NCBI GenBank assembly: GCA_041747155.1
Contig: JBGTFQ010000046.1
Location: forward strand, 1-44,349
DNA: 44,349 nucleotides
Origin: JACDDK01 sp041747155
GTDB taxonomy: Bacteria > Actinomycetota > Rubrobacteria > Rubrobacterales > Rubrobacteraceae
Reading direction: 5' to 3'
A program made the position numbers and the translations under genes. Below the pieces are notes generated by a model. The model saw only the letters and a program-made list of their open reading frames with translations. It did not search any database and was not told the DNA's origin. This document shows positions 7,670 through 15,240 of this stretch, in pieces (positions within the stretch are counted from its first letter, which is position 1; each line of letters opens with the position of its first letter).

Positions 7670-8020
7670 TTGAATATCTTCTTCGATATTCAGGGAACCC
7701 TGATCTCCGGCGGCGAACCCCGACCGCACGTTAGGGAAGTCTTTCTAAAGCTCGACGAACTCGGCCATCACATCTACTTATGGTCCAGCGCGGGAGGCAA
7801 CTACGCAGCAAACGCCGCCAAACTGCTAGGTGTAGAGGATCTCCACCTCGGCTGCTACTCGAAAAACGACCCGATACCCATCACCGTAGACACCGTCGTA
7901 GACGACCAACCTGGCTTCGCCGACTACTATAAAAACGGATACACGATCCCACCCTTCAACGGAGACCCAAACGACTCGGAATTGCGTAAGATTCTGGAGT
8001 CGATACAACATATGGTGTGA
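7670..8020 (+). CDS. Small HAD-like protein with a substituted catalytic motif
   Basis: A 116-residue protein starting with TTG 4 bases after the FabD-like stop, so probably co-translated. It looks like a capless HAD-superfamily domain: motif I FDIQGTL (Asp6), motif II LWSSAGG (Ser39-Ser40), a lysine near 65 and motif IV VVDDQP (Asp78-Asp79). In HAD phosphatases motif I is DxDGT; here the second Asp, the usual general acid/base, is Gln8. Phosphatase activity may therefore be weak or replaced by another reaction. Function is unknown; pairing with the acyltransferase is the only context. A short GTGA-TCG-TCAC stem followed by six T residues (8017-8033) after the stop could be a weak terminator. 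Confidence 0.75.
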   Translation: MNIFFDIQGTLISGGEPRPHVREVFLKLDELGHHIYLWSSAGGNYAANAAKLLGVEDLHLGCYSKNDPIPITVDTVVDDQPGFADYYKNGYTIPPFNGDPNDSELRKILESIQHMV

Positions 8021-8053
8021 TCGTCACTTTTTTACGATCTCGTAACATAGCCC

Positions 8054-8083
8054 TTGCGCACCGTTACCGTTTTGTAATATTAT
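8054..8083 (+). promoter_or_regulatory. Candidate promoter of the NlpC/P60 gene
   Basis: TTGCGC (8054-8059) and TATTAT (8078-8083) are separated by 18 bases, a plausible sigma-70-type pair. The leader of about 60 bases includes two copies of GGGTCCGTT (near 8106 and 8119). It was compared with the cyclic-di-AMP riboswitch that often precedes such hydrolases in actinobacteria, but it is too short and lacks the core. Confidence 0.4.
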
Positions 8084-8148
8084 CCCCATCTGACGAGTAA
8101 GAAGAGGGTCCGTTTGCGGGTCCGTTACGGATCACTTTGGAGGGTGGC

Positions 8149-8643
8149 TTGTCTTACGCAGGGTATTTTCGGGTGCTGGCATTAGTCGCCGGTCTGACGG
8201 TGGCGATGTTTGGGGTTCTGATCTCCACCCGAGATTCGGAGGCTGCGGAGGTTCGCACACGCGCCAACGCCGTCAAGATAGCCAAACAGTACCTCGGAAC
8301 GCCATACCAGTACGGCGGCACGACTAAAAGAGGCATGGATTGCTCGGGCCTCGTGTACCGAGTCTTTTACCACCGCATGGACATGAAGACGGTTCCGCGC
8401 ACCGCTGCGGATCAGTGGCGGTGGACGGGAGCTATAAAGAGCGTCTCCCTCGCACAAACAAAGCCCGGCGATCTCGTGTTCTCGGACTTCGACCGAAACG
8501 GCGGAGTGGATCACGTCGGCATAGCCGTCAAACGAGATGGACGTATCCAGATGATTAACGCTCTGAAACCCGGCAAGAAGCTTGGATACCTGTCCATCGA
8601 CAAGCGGTATTACGTCGGCAGCAAGCGGTGGCTCAGGTCGTAA
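8149..8643 (+). CDS. Secreted NlpC/P60-family peptidoglycan hydrolase
   Basis: A 164-residue protein with an N-terminal hydrophobic signal segment (about residues 8-26) and a complete NlpC/P60 domain. The catalytic cysteine is Cys65 in MDCSGLVY, the histidine is His122 in VDHVGIAV, and the third polar residue is probably Asn137 where many relatives have His. PGDLVF at 106-111 is typical. Such enzymes cut the D-Glu-diaminopimelate or similar stem-peptide bond outside the membrane. TTG at 8149 is the likely start: GGAGG lies 5 bases upstream, whereas the in-frame TTG at 8137 overlaps that site. It has no added cell-wall binding domain. A GC-rich hairpin follows the gene. Confidence 0.88.
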   Translation: MSYAGYFRVLALVAGLTVAMFGVLISTRDSEAAEVRTRANAVKIAKQYLGTPYQYGGTTKRGMDCSGLVYRVFYHRMDMKTVPRTAADQWRWTGAIKSVSLAQTKPGDLVFSDFDRNGGVDHVGIAVKRDGRIQMINALKPGKKLGYLSIDKRYYVGSKRWLRS

Positions 8644-8668
8644 CCTCGCTTCCCCAAACAGCAAAGAC

Positions 8669-8700
8669 GAGGGGCCGGAGACTTTCATCCCCGGCCCCTC
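8669..8700. terminator. GC-rich hairpin between convergent genes
   Basis: GAGGGGCCGG (8669-8678) and CCGGCCCCTC (8691-8700) form a perfect 10-base-pair stem with a 12-base loop, midway between the convergent hydrolase and RnfC/51K-like genes. It probably ends transcription from both sides, though no clear T tract follows on either strand. Confidence 0.6.
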
Positions 8701-8721
8701 AAACGCTCTAAATCTCTGAGG

Positions 8722-9837
8722 TTACCTTGCGGCTTCGGCTTCCGTCTCGGCTTCAGCATCCTCCAAGGGGACTCCGCCGCCGGAGATCTGGACGATATCT
8801 TCTTCGATAGTCGTAACTTCTCCGTCCATGCCGGACCATACGCCGATTGAGAACCCGTCATCTACGGGCTCCCCGATCTTCTGCCCGAACTCTACAGTGT
8901 CGCCTTCGGAGATAAGCGCTGTCGCGGGCTTGAGCAGCCGCCCGCCCAGAGGAATGCTGACACCCTCGACCTTACCGACGAGCGACGTAACACTCTCCGG
9001 CTCTTTGGTCTTGATGTCTGCGTACTCCTTTGAGGCGACGCCCTTCGGGATCACGAGGAATCCGTTGGTGGTACGCCGCACGTAAGCGTCGCCATCGCCC
9101 AGAGACTCAATACCCATTTCGTTGAGATAAGGACCACCGTCGATGACAGAGTACTCTCCAGCTCCAGCTTCGACATCCATCCCGGCGAGTTTTAGAAGCT
9201 CCGTAGCCGAAGAGCCTAGCGGTGTCTCAAAGAGCTTCAATTCCAGCTCCGGGCCGAAGACGTTCACGAACTTGGTCGTAACCGGCTTGCCGAGGAAGAG
9301 GGCGTTGTAGATATTCACGAGAGTCTCGGTGTTCTGGACGATGTGTCCGGCGTCGTAGGGACGACCGGGGCGCTTGGAGCCGTCGGGCATCTCGACACGA
9401 CGCGGCACCCACTTCTCTTTGTCTTCCATGAAGATGTTCTTGATGAGCGTCTTCTCCTCGCCCATCGAGTACTTATCTGGCACCAGAGAGAAGCCATACA
9501 GACCATTCGCGCTCTCAGCGTACCGCGAGAACCAATCTTCGTCCTTAAAGTGGACACCCATAATGACGCTCTCGATAGCGAAGATATCCTTCATCGCATC
9601 GAAGAGTTCCAGAAACTCGTCGAAGTATTCGCGGTGAAGCATCTTGTCACCCCAGTAGCCCGGCTCGGACTCGGTGCAGTTCACGATCAGGTTCGGCTGA
9701 GGGTTCTTCCACTTGAAGTACGTCGGAAATCCACCGCCGCCAGCCCCTACAATACCGGCCTGACGCATGATCTCGACCGCATCCTCTCGACTCAACGCCT
9801 TTACTTCATCAAGGCTACGCTGCTTTAATTCGGCCAA
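8722..9837 (-). CDS. RnfC / complex I 51-kDa-like flavoprotein without iron-sulfur motif
   Basis: The 371-residue protein contains AGIVGAGGGGFPTYFK (about residues 27-42) and VNCTESEPG (52-60), the FMN/NADH-binding signatures shared by RnfC, NuoF and PduS-type proteins. An SLBB-like region follows, and a C-terminal segment (about 290-355) resembles the RnfC barrel-sandwich domain. NuoF and RnfC normally bind 4Fe-4S clusters through CxxC motifs; this protein has one cysteine only (Cys54), so no cluster can be built. TTG at 9837 with AGGAGG about 10 bases upstream is the start. The tail is acidic and repetitive (EDAEAETEAEAAR). It stands alone, so its electron partner is unknown; annotation as an NADH dehydrogenase subunit would overstate the evidence. 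Confidence 0.78.
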   Translation of the reverse strand: MAELKQRSLDEVKALSREDAVEIMRQAGIVGAGGGGFPTYFKWKNPQPNLIVNCTESEPGYWGDKMLHREYFDEFLELFDAMKDIFAIESVIMGVHFKDEDWFSRYAESANGLYGFSLVPDKYSMGEEKTLIKNIFMEDKEKWVPRRVEMPDGSKRPGRPYDAGHIVQNTETLVNIYNALFLGKPVTTKFVNVFGPELELKLFETPLGSSATELLKLAGMDVEAGAGEYSVIDGGPYLNEMGIESLGDGDAYVRRTTNGFLVIPKGVASKEYADIKTKEPESVTSLVGKVEGVSIPLGGRLLKPATALISEGDTVEFGQKIGEPVDDGFSIGVWSGMDGEVTTIEEDIVQISGGGVPLEDAEAETEAEAAR

Positions 9838-9930
9838 AACTACCGCCCTCCTTGCTCCCTACAGCAAAAGTTTTTATGGTTACAATCCACGTGTAACTAT
9901 TACATCCAGTATACCTTGTGCGTTTTTGTG

Positions 9931-9961
9931 TTGCTAGTGCCACACACCTCCATGCTATAAT
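9931..9961 (+). promoter_or_regulatory. Candidate promoter giving a near-leaderless transcript
   Basis: TATAAT at 9956-9961 is a consensus -10 box lying 9 bases before the next ATG; TTGCTA at 9931-9936 is a possible -35 with a long 19-base spacer. The predicted start of transcription falls only about 3 bases before the ATG, and there is no ribosome binding site. Confidence 0.5.
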
Positions 9962-9970
9962 CCCAACACT

Positions 9971-10195
9971 ATGAAATTGTCTCGACGAGCTTCGAACATA
10001 CTGTTGGCCGCAGGCATTTTCGTTCTCTTCTCGTACATCACCCGCACGCTCACCTGGTACGCAAACGATCTGCAATCCCAGCCCGGTTACCTGCCGTACA
10101 TACACTTAGTTCTAATACTGGTGATGCTCGCAATCGGTAGCTATATAACTTATCTAGGTATCAAAGGCCGCCGAGCAACACGCCGCAGCCTTTAG
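9971..10195 (+). CDS. Small two-helix membrane protein
   Basis: A 74-residue protein with a basic start (MKLSRRASN), two hydrophobic helices (about residues 9-22 and 44-64) joined by a polar loop, and a basic tail (KGRRATRRSL). This suggests both ends face the cytoplasm. I do not recognise a family. A consensus TATAAT 9 bases upstream supports the start. It ends convergently with the WbpM-like gene, 21 bases away. Confidence 0.65.
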   Translation: MKLSRRASNILLAAGIFVLFSYITRTLTWYANDLQSQPGYLPYIHLVLILVMLAIGSYITYLGIKGRRATRRSL

Positions 10196-10216
10196 AATCC
10201 TGGCTGACGTGCTGTC

Positions 10217-12181
10217 CTAAGAAGGATCTCTGTAGGTTCCTTCTCGTATTTCGTCGGGGAGGTCGGCAGCTTCGTAGTTTGGGACGGCTTGGTGCAAGAG
10301 GGCGAGGGATTTGTGGGATTCCTGGCCCTTTGCGTGTGCGGTCATATCGTTGATGAGGTCGAAGAGATCTCGACCGTTGGTGGTCGATTGGTCTCCGGCG
10401 GAGATCTTAAAGACCATTTCGTGATCGGTGTCGGCTCGCTGTTCCGTCGCGCCGAATAGCTCCTCGCTGAGTTTCTCGCCGGGTCTTAGACCAGTGAATT
10501 TTATCCCCACGTTCGGGGCACCCATTATGTCGATCATCTTTCGGGCGAGTTCGGTTATGGCAACGGGACGACCCATTTCGAGGACGTAGGTTCCGTAGCC
10601 CTCGGCCATCGCACCGGCTTGCAGGATCAGGGAGACAGCTTCCGGGATGGTCATGAAATACCGGATCATATCGGGGTGCGTGACCGTGACCGGACCACCT
10701 GCCTCTATCTGCTGGCGGAAGGTCGGTACAACCGAGCCCCGACTACCGAGCACGTTGCCAAAGCGAACCGAAGCGTAGACCGTTTCTGGGAAATCTGCGG
10801 CTAGACCGTGCACGATCATCTCTGCAAGCCGCTTCGTAGCACCCATCACGTTTACAGGATCCACAGCCTTGTCAGTCGAGACGTTGATGAATTTGGCCGC
10901 ACCGTAGGCTCCGGCGTTGCGAGCGACATTCAAAGTTCCGGAGACATTGTTGGTGATCGCCTCGGTACCTTGAAGCTCCATCATCGGGACGTGTTTGTAA
11001 GCGGCGGCATGGAACACGATGTCCGGTCGGAAACGCTCGAAGAGAAAGCTAATGCGCTCGGAGGCCGTAACGTCGCCGACGAATACCTCGGCATCGTGGA
11101 AGTCCTCGCGTCGTAGCTCGGTGTTCAGATAGTAGAGGCCACTCTCGTCGCGGTCCAAGACGATCAACTTAGAGGGTCCGAGGCGCGAGATCTGGCGAGA
11201 TAGCTCCCGACCGATTGAACCAGCGGCACCCGTAACGAGAACCGTCTTGCCGTTTATGTAATCCGAAAGCGCGTCGAGGTCAATGTTTACTGGCTCGCGA
11301 CCGAGGAGGTCTTCGATCTGCAACTCGCGCAGCTTCAATGCGCCCTGTGAGAGAAATTCGCCGAGGTCTGGCATGACCTTCACTTCCGCCGAAGCCTGGG
11401 TCGAGGTGCGCCAGATGCTATCCATCTGCTCGCGGCTCGCCTGTGGTGTCGCGATGATTATCTGGTCTATGCCGTGTTGGGAGATGATTCCGTCCAGATC
11501 TTCGACCGTTCCGAGGACCTGCGCTCCCTCAATGTGCTTGCCCACTTCCGCATTGGACTCGCTCACAAATCCGACGACCTGAGTGTTCATGCCCGGCGAC
11601 CGCCATATATGCTGAGCCAACGCCACACCGGCTTCTTCGGTGCCAACTATAGCGGTTCGGGTGCGGCGTCCGATCTCGCGCAGCGACAACTCATAGAAGA
11701 CACGCGGATAGAGCCGCACGGCCACGAGCTGTACGTAGGCCAACACCGACCCGACCATAACCACCGACAGAGGGATCGGGTTGATCCTCATGATCGCCAA
11801 TCCTTCCGGCCCCAGGATGAAGTCGATCATAAAGACTACCCCAGCAGATATGGACGTGGCGCTCGCGACCCTTATTCCCTGGTAGATGCCCGTGTAGCGC
11901 AGGATGCTGTCGTAGATACCGCTCCAGCGAAGCAGCAGAACGAATACCAGCGCGGACCCAATAGCGGACGGCCAGAACGTCCCCCACCATTCGTTTCGGA
12001 CGTTGCCGTCGAAACGGAAGAGGAGCGCGACAGCGAACGACTCCATAACTATCAAAGCGTCCACGAGCATAGCTGCCCCGCGCCGGAGTCCGGGAGGGGA
12101 TCTACGGAAGGTCCGCTGCAGCCGCTGAATCAACGCGCCAAACCAAGTTTTCGTTCTCTCCGTAACATTCATGTTATGCAT
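10217..12181 (-). CDS. WbpM/CapD-type membrane UDP-GlcNAc 4,6-dehydratase
   Basis: A 654-residue protein with four to five N-terminal membrane helices (about residues 35-180), a middle nucleotide-binding-like domain (TAIVGTEEAG), and a C-terminal SDR dehydratase domain with VTGAAGSIG and STDKAVDPVNVMGATK. The catalytic Tyr of ordinary SDRs is Met, as in WbpM. The family converts UDP-GlcNAc to UDP-4-keto-6-deoxy-GlcNAc, leading to QuiNAc, FucNAc or bacillosamine. The ATG at 12181, with AGAGG 6 bases upstream, sits 1 base after the WbpL-like stop; an in-frame upstream start at 12259 would overlap that gene by 77 bases. It is the last gene of the minus-strand operon, just as wbpM ends many Pseudomonas clusters. 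A 7-bp inverted repeat (10220-10244) overlaps its 3' end. Confidence 0.9.
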   Translation of the reverse strand: MHNMNVTERTKTWFGALIQRLQRTFRRSPPGLRRGAAMLVDALIVMESFAVALLFRFDGNVRNEWWGTFWPSAIGSALVFVLLLRWSGIYDSILRYTGIYQGIRVASATSISAGVVFMIDFILGPEGLAIMRINPIPLSVVMVGSVLAYVQLVAVRLYPRVFYELSLREIGRRTRTAIVGTEEAGVALAQHIWRSPGMNTQVVGFVSESNAEVGKHIEGAQVLGTVEDLDGIISQHGIDQIIIATPQASREQMDSIWRTSTQASAEVKVMPDLGEFLSQGALKLRELQIEDLLGREPVNIDLDALSDYINGKTVLVTGAAGSIGRELSRQISRLGPSKLIVLDRDESGLYYLNTELRREDFHDAEVFVGDVTASERISFLFERFRPDIVFHAAAYKHVPMMELQGTEAITNNVSGTLNVARNAGAYGAAKFINVSTDKAVDPVNVMGATKRLAEMIVHGLAADFPETVYASVRFGNVLGSRGSVVPTFRQQIEAGGPVTVTHPDMIRYFMTIPEAVSLILQAGAMAEGYGTYVLEMGRPVAITELARKMIDIMGAPNVGIKFTGLRPGEKLSEELFGATEQRADTDHEMVFKISAGDQSTTNGRDLFDLINDMTAHAKGQESHKSLALLHQAVPNYEAADLPDEIREGTYRDPS

Positions 12182-12182
12182 T

Positions 12183-13205
12183 TTAGCCTCTATCCCGCAT
12201 TTCATCCACTTTGTGTTGCTCGTCACGCACGATATACGGTGCCGCCGCAAGCCCGGCACAACATCCGGCAGCTAGTAGAGTCCCGAAAATCGTCTCTGCG
12301 CCTCCTCTAGCCGCCAAGAGCGCCGCGAAGCCCGACACCACGCTCGCGCCGTAGTAGAGGTTGCTGGTACGCCGGTGCATCGCGGTCGTTGGTGTTATCC
12401 GCTGATATATGTGCTCCCGATGAGCCGCGAAAACATTCTTGCGAGCATACAATCGACGAACCAGCGTGTAAGCCGTGTCGAAAAGATATGGAGTAAACAC
12501 CAGCACGCAGGCAAAAAATCCGAGCGGCGTCCAGGATTCATCGATCGAGCCGGGCACCGGGCCGTACAGAGCAAACACGGCCAGACCGAAGCCCAGAAAG
12601 TACGCTCCCGAGTCACCGATAAAGATCGAAGCCGGGCCGACGTTCCAGATCAGGAATCCCGCCGTGGCGCCAGCTAACACTACTAAAGTGGAGCCCGCGT
12701 CTCCCACGAGGGCGGCGAGAAACAACAGGTTGACAATAGCGACACCGCCCGTAAACCCGTCTATGCCATCCATGAAGTTGAAAGCGTTGCTGAGAGCGAC
12801 GATCCAGAAGATTCCGACGCTAAAAACTACCGGCTTTAAGAGACCTGGAGCTTCCGAAAGAATCTGCGGCTGAAAAAGCATCAGCGTCCCGGCGGCGACT
12901 ATTGTTTGGGCAGCGGCTTTGGTCTTGAAGTCCAGGTTCGAGAAGTCATCCACCAGCCCTACCAGACCGATCAGGGTAGCGGCGACGAGTAGGGGCCAGG
13001 TTCCCTCGGGACGCAGTATCGCGAAACCTACCCAAGCCCCGAGTATGATCGCAACCCCGCCAAGCCTGGGCGTTGGTACTTCATGCGAGCTTCGAAGGTT
13101 GGGCACGTCGAGTAGATTCCGGTTCACGGCGTACTTGACGAGAACGGGGACCAGGGATCCAACTACCAAAAAAGACATCCCCGCCGCTATGAGGAGAACG
13201 CTCAA
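12183..13205 (-). CDS. WbpL/WecA-type undecaprenyl-phosphate N-acetylhexosamine-1-phosphate transferase
   Basis: A 340-residue polytopic membrane protein of the MraY/WecA superfamily. It shows HEVPTPRLGG (residues 41-50), LVDDFSN with the Asp86-Asp87 pair, NAFNFMDGIDG (140-150), FIGDSGA and HREHIYQR, in the family order. These enzymes transfer a sugar-1-phosphate from a UDP-sugar to undecaprenyl phosphate, starting a repeat unit on the inner membrane face. The neighbouring dehydratase suggests a 6-deoxy-N-acetylhexosamine such as QuiNAc or FucNAc as substrate (inference). The start is TTG at 13205; ATG at 13178 is possible. It lies between an atypical SDR (60-base gap) and the WbpM-like gene (1-base gap). 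Confidence 0.92.
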   Translation of the reverse strand: MSVLLIAAGMSFLVVGSLVPVLVKYAVNRNLLDVPNLRSSHEVPTPRLGGVAIILGAWVGFAILRPEGTWPLLVAATLIGLVGLVDDFSNLDFKTKAAAQTIVAAGTLMLFQPQILSEAPGLLKPVVFSVGIFWIVALSNAFNFMDGIDGFTGGVAIVNLLFLAALVGDAGSTLVVLAGATAGFLIWNVGPASIFIGDSGAYFLGFGLAVFALYGPVPGSIDESWTPLGFFACVLVFTPYLFDTAYTLVRRLYARKNVFAAHREHIYQRITPTTAMHRRTSNLYYGASVVSGFAALLAARGGAETIFGTLLAAGCCAGLAAAPYIVRDEQHKVDEMRDRG

Positions 13206-13265
13206 GAACCTACACCCCGCATACCGGAGTGTCCACCGAAGCCTCTCCAGTCTGTCTCAAGCGGC

Positions 13266-14144
13266 TCAAGACCCTACCATCCCGAGTTCGCGAAGCCGCG
13301 CTACTTCGAGGGCTACGCCGTCGCCGAAAGACCGGGGCTCATAGTCCAAGTCTGTGCGAGAGTCTTCGTAAGGATATGCCTTGTCTTCCCTCAGACGCAG
13401 CACTTGCTCGGACTTTATCGGAAGCGGCAGCTGGACAAGCTCCGCAGCCTGCAAAGCAAGCCTGACGGGTTCCAGTGGCAAGCGTACGATGCGCGGCGTC
13501 TTACCCAGAGTCGCGGCAGCGGTCTTGACGAGTTGCAGGTAGCTCAGCGGATGAGCGCCTGGAAAATCGTAGCTCTGGCCTATTGCTGCCGGTCGCTCGA
13601 AAGCCGCCAAAATTCCTGCGGCGAGATCCTTATAGTAGACTGGCTGCCAGAGGTTCTCCCCGGACCCGAAAACCGGAAAGACCGGCCAGCGATCCAGAAA
13701 CCGCAGAAGATGGTGGATGTTGTGGTCCAGCTCCGAGCCGTAGATCATGCTCGGACGCACGATGGTCCACTCCAGCCCACTCTCGCGCACCAGCGTCTCC
13801 ATGCTCCGCCGGGGGCCGGAACGGTGCTCAAAGGACGAATGCGCGCTCGTGCTGCTGACGATCACCAGCCGACTCACGCCAGCCCGCAGCATGGCCGGTA
13901 TCACCTGCGGCGAGTACTGTATCCCGGCGACGTGAATGAAAGCGTCCACACCACTCAAAGCCCGCTCTAAGGAATCCTCGTCTTCCGCGTCGCCTTCCGC
14001 CAACTCATCGATTTCTCCCAGTCGTTCCACGCGGCTCGTAGGACGTACCAGACACCGAACATCGTAACTTCCGGCGGTTCTGAGCAAGCCCAGTATCTCC
14101 AGCCCGAGCATCCCGGTCCCGCCGGAGAGAAGTACCCTAGACAT
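13266..14144 (-). CDS. Atypical NAD(P)-binding SDR protein (NmrA-like), position of wbjF
   Basis: A 292-residue Rossmann protein with the glycine motif GGTGMLG (residues 8-14) and the later EWTIVRPSMIYG motif of extended/atypical SDRs. The YxxxK catalytic pair expected between them is absent: around residues 107-117 the chain reads HRSGPRRSMET. It may bind a nucleotide-sugar without classical reductase chemistry, or act through other residues. In Pseudomonas O11 an NAD-dependent epimerase gene (wbjF) sits at this place, where WbpV-like reductases finish QuiNAc or FucNAc. The ATG at 14144 overlaps the upstream gene by 8 bases; a longer in-frame start at 14171 reads through that gene's end. Confidence 0.8.
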   Translation of the reverse strand: MSRVLLSGGTGMLGLEILGLLRTAGSYDVRCLVRPTSRVERLGEIDELAEGDAEDEDSLERALSGVDAFIHVAGIQYSPQVIPAMLRAGVSRLVIVSSTSAHSSFEHRSGPRRSMETLVRESGLEWTIVRPSMIYGSELDHNIHHLLRFLDRWPVFPVFGSGENLWQPVYYKDLAAGILAAFERPAAIGQSYDFPGAHPLSYLQLVKTAAATLGKTPRIVRLPLEPVRLALQAAELVQLPLPIKSEQVLRLREDKAYPYEDSRTDLDYEPRSFGDGVALEVARLRELGMVGS

Positions 14145-15240
14145 TATCCAACAAGGGTCGCCGACCGACATTGCCCATTATGTACCGGAGCACCTTATCC
14201 GAGACGTTTGGGTCGATGTACCCTTCGGGCATCTTCCAGTCGAAGCTGGTGCTAGTTACCAGTTCCACCCCCAGGACTATGCGCTCTGGGTCGCAGCCAG
14301 CCAACACGTTGCTTCCGCACTCCACTGTCTCGGGGCGCTCGGTGGTATCACGGAGAGTCACTGCCGGGACACGAAATATGCAGCATTCTTCTTGCACAGT
14401 CCCGCTATCGGTCAGCACGCAGAACGCGCTTTTCTCCAACTTCACGAAGTCGAAAAGGTCGAAAGGAGCGAGTAGCTGTATCCGCGGGTCTAATTCGAGG
14501 TCCGAAGACTCCAGACGCTGACGAGTACGAGGGTGGACGCTCCAGACAACCGGAATATCGTGTCGCCCGGCTAGCTCATTCAGCGCGGAGACGATGCCGA
14601 AAAGTCTCTCCGGCACGTCGACGTTCTCGGCCCGGTGGGCGGTCACGAGGAAGTATCTACCGGCTTCGAGATCCAGGCGTTCCAGGACTTCGCTCTCTTC
14701 TATCTGGGATTCGTAGTTCTCCAGGACTTCGAAGATTGGGTTGCCGGAGACGAAGATGCGCTCTTTGTCCATGCCTTCGTTCATCAGGTTTTGGCGGCTG
14801 TTCTCGACGTACGGCAGCAGCCAAGAGGATGTGTGGTCTATTATCTTCCGGTTCCGCTCTTCTGGTACGCGGGGATCAAAGCATCGGTTTCCAGCTTCCA
14901 TGTGAAAGACCGGCACCCCAGCACGCTCCGCCGCCATCGCGGAGAGTCCGCTGTAGGTGTCGCCGAGGATGAGGCAAGCGTCCGGCTCGACCTCGGAGAT
15001 CCACTTCTCCGCGCCTTCCAGGATCTTCCCAACCTGACGGAAAAGTGTCTCGGATCTCGAATCCAGATATGCGTCGGGTTTGCGGATTTTCATGTTCTCG
15101 AAGAATACCGAGTCGAGTTCCGGCGTGTAGTTCTGACCGGTATGCAACAGAGTATGGTCGGTTATCCGATCCAGCTTACCTATGATGAGGCTGAGACGGA
15201 TAATCTCCGGGCGGGTACCGAGGATCGTCAGTACTTTCAA
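14137..15240 (-). CDS. Non-hydrolysing UDP-N-acetylhexosamine 2-epimerase, WbjD/FnlC/CapG type
   Basis: A 367-residue protein starting KVLTILGTRPEIIRLS after the initiator. It has the WecB-fold residues Asp94 (GDTYSG), Glu115 (MEAGNRCFD), Glu127/128 (RVPEERN) and His202 (TAHRAENVD). MEAGNRCFDPRVPEERNRKI points to the WbjD/FnlC branch, which epimerises C2 of a UDP-6-deoxy-L-N-acetylhexosamine as the last step to UDP-L-FucNAc or UDP-L-QuiNAc, and not to plain WecB. It starts with TTG whose TTGA overlaps the TGA stop of the CapE-like gene, so translation is coupled. The cytoplasm is the site of action. Confidence 0.9.
   Translation of the reverse strand: MKVLTILGTRPEIIRLSLIIGKLDRITDHTLLHTGQNYTPELDSVFFENMKIRKPDAYLDSRSETLFRQVGKILEGAEKWISEVEPDACLILGDTYSGLSAMAAERAGVPVFHMEAGNRCFDPRVPEERNRKIIDHTSSWLLPYVENSRQNLMNEGMDKERIFVSGNPIFEVLENYESQIEESEVLERLDLEAGRYFLVTAHRAENVDVPERLFGIVSALNELAGRHDIPVVWSVHPRTRQRLESSDLELDPRIQLLAPFDLFDFVKLEKSAFCVLTDSGTVQEECCIFRVPAVTLRDTTERPETVECGSNVLAGCDPERIVLGVELVTSTSFDWKMPEGYIDPNVSDKVLRYIMGNVGRRPLLDNV

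Noticed and set aside
8021..8136. Cyclic-di-AMP (ydaO) riboswitch before the NlpC/P60 gene
   Set aside because: The leader is too short and lacks the family's conserved core; a normal promoter explains the region.
11544..12310. Plus-strand open frame antisense to the WbpM-like gene
   Set aside because: Low-complexity His, Arg and Pro content and no start signals; shadow of the minus-strand gene.
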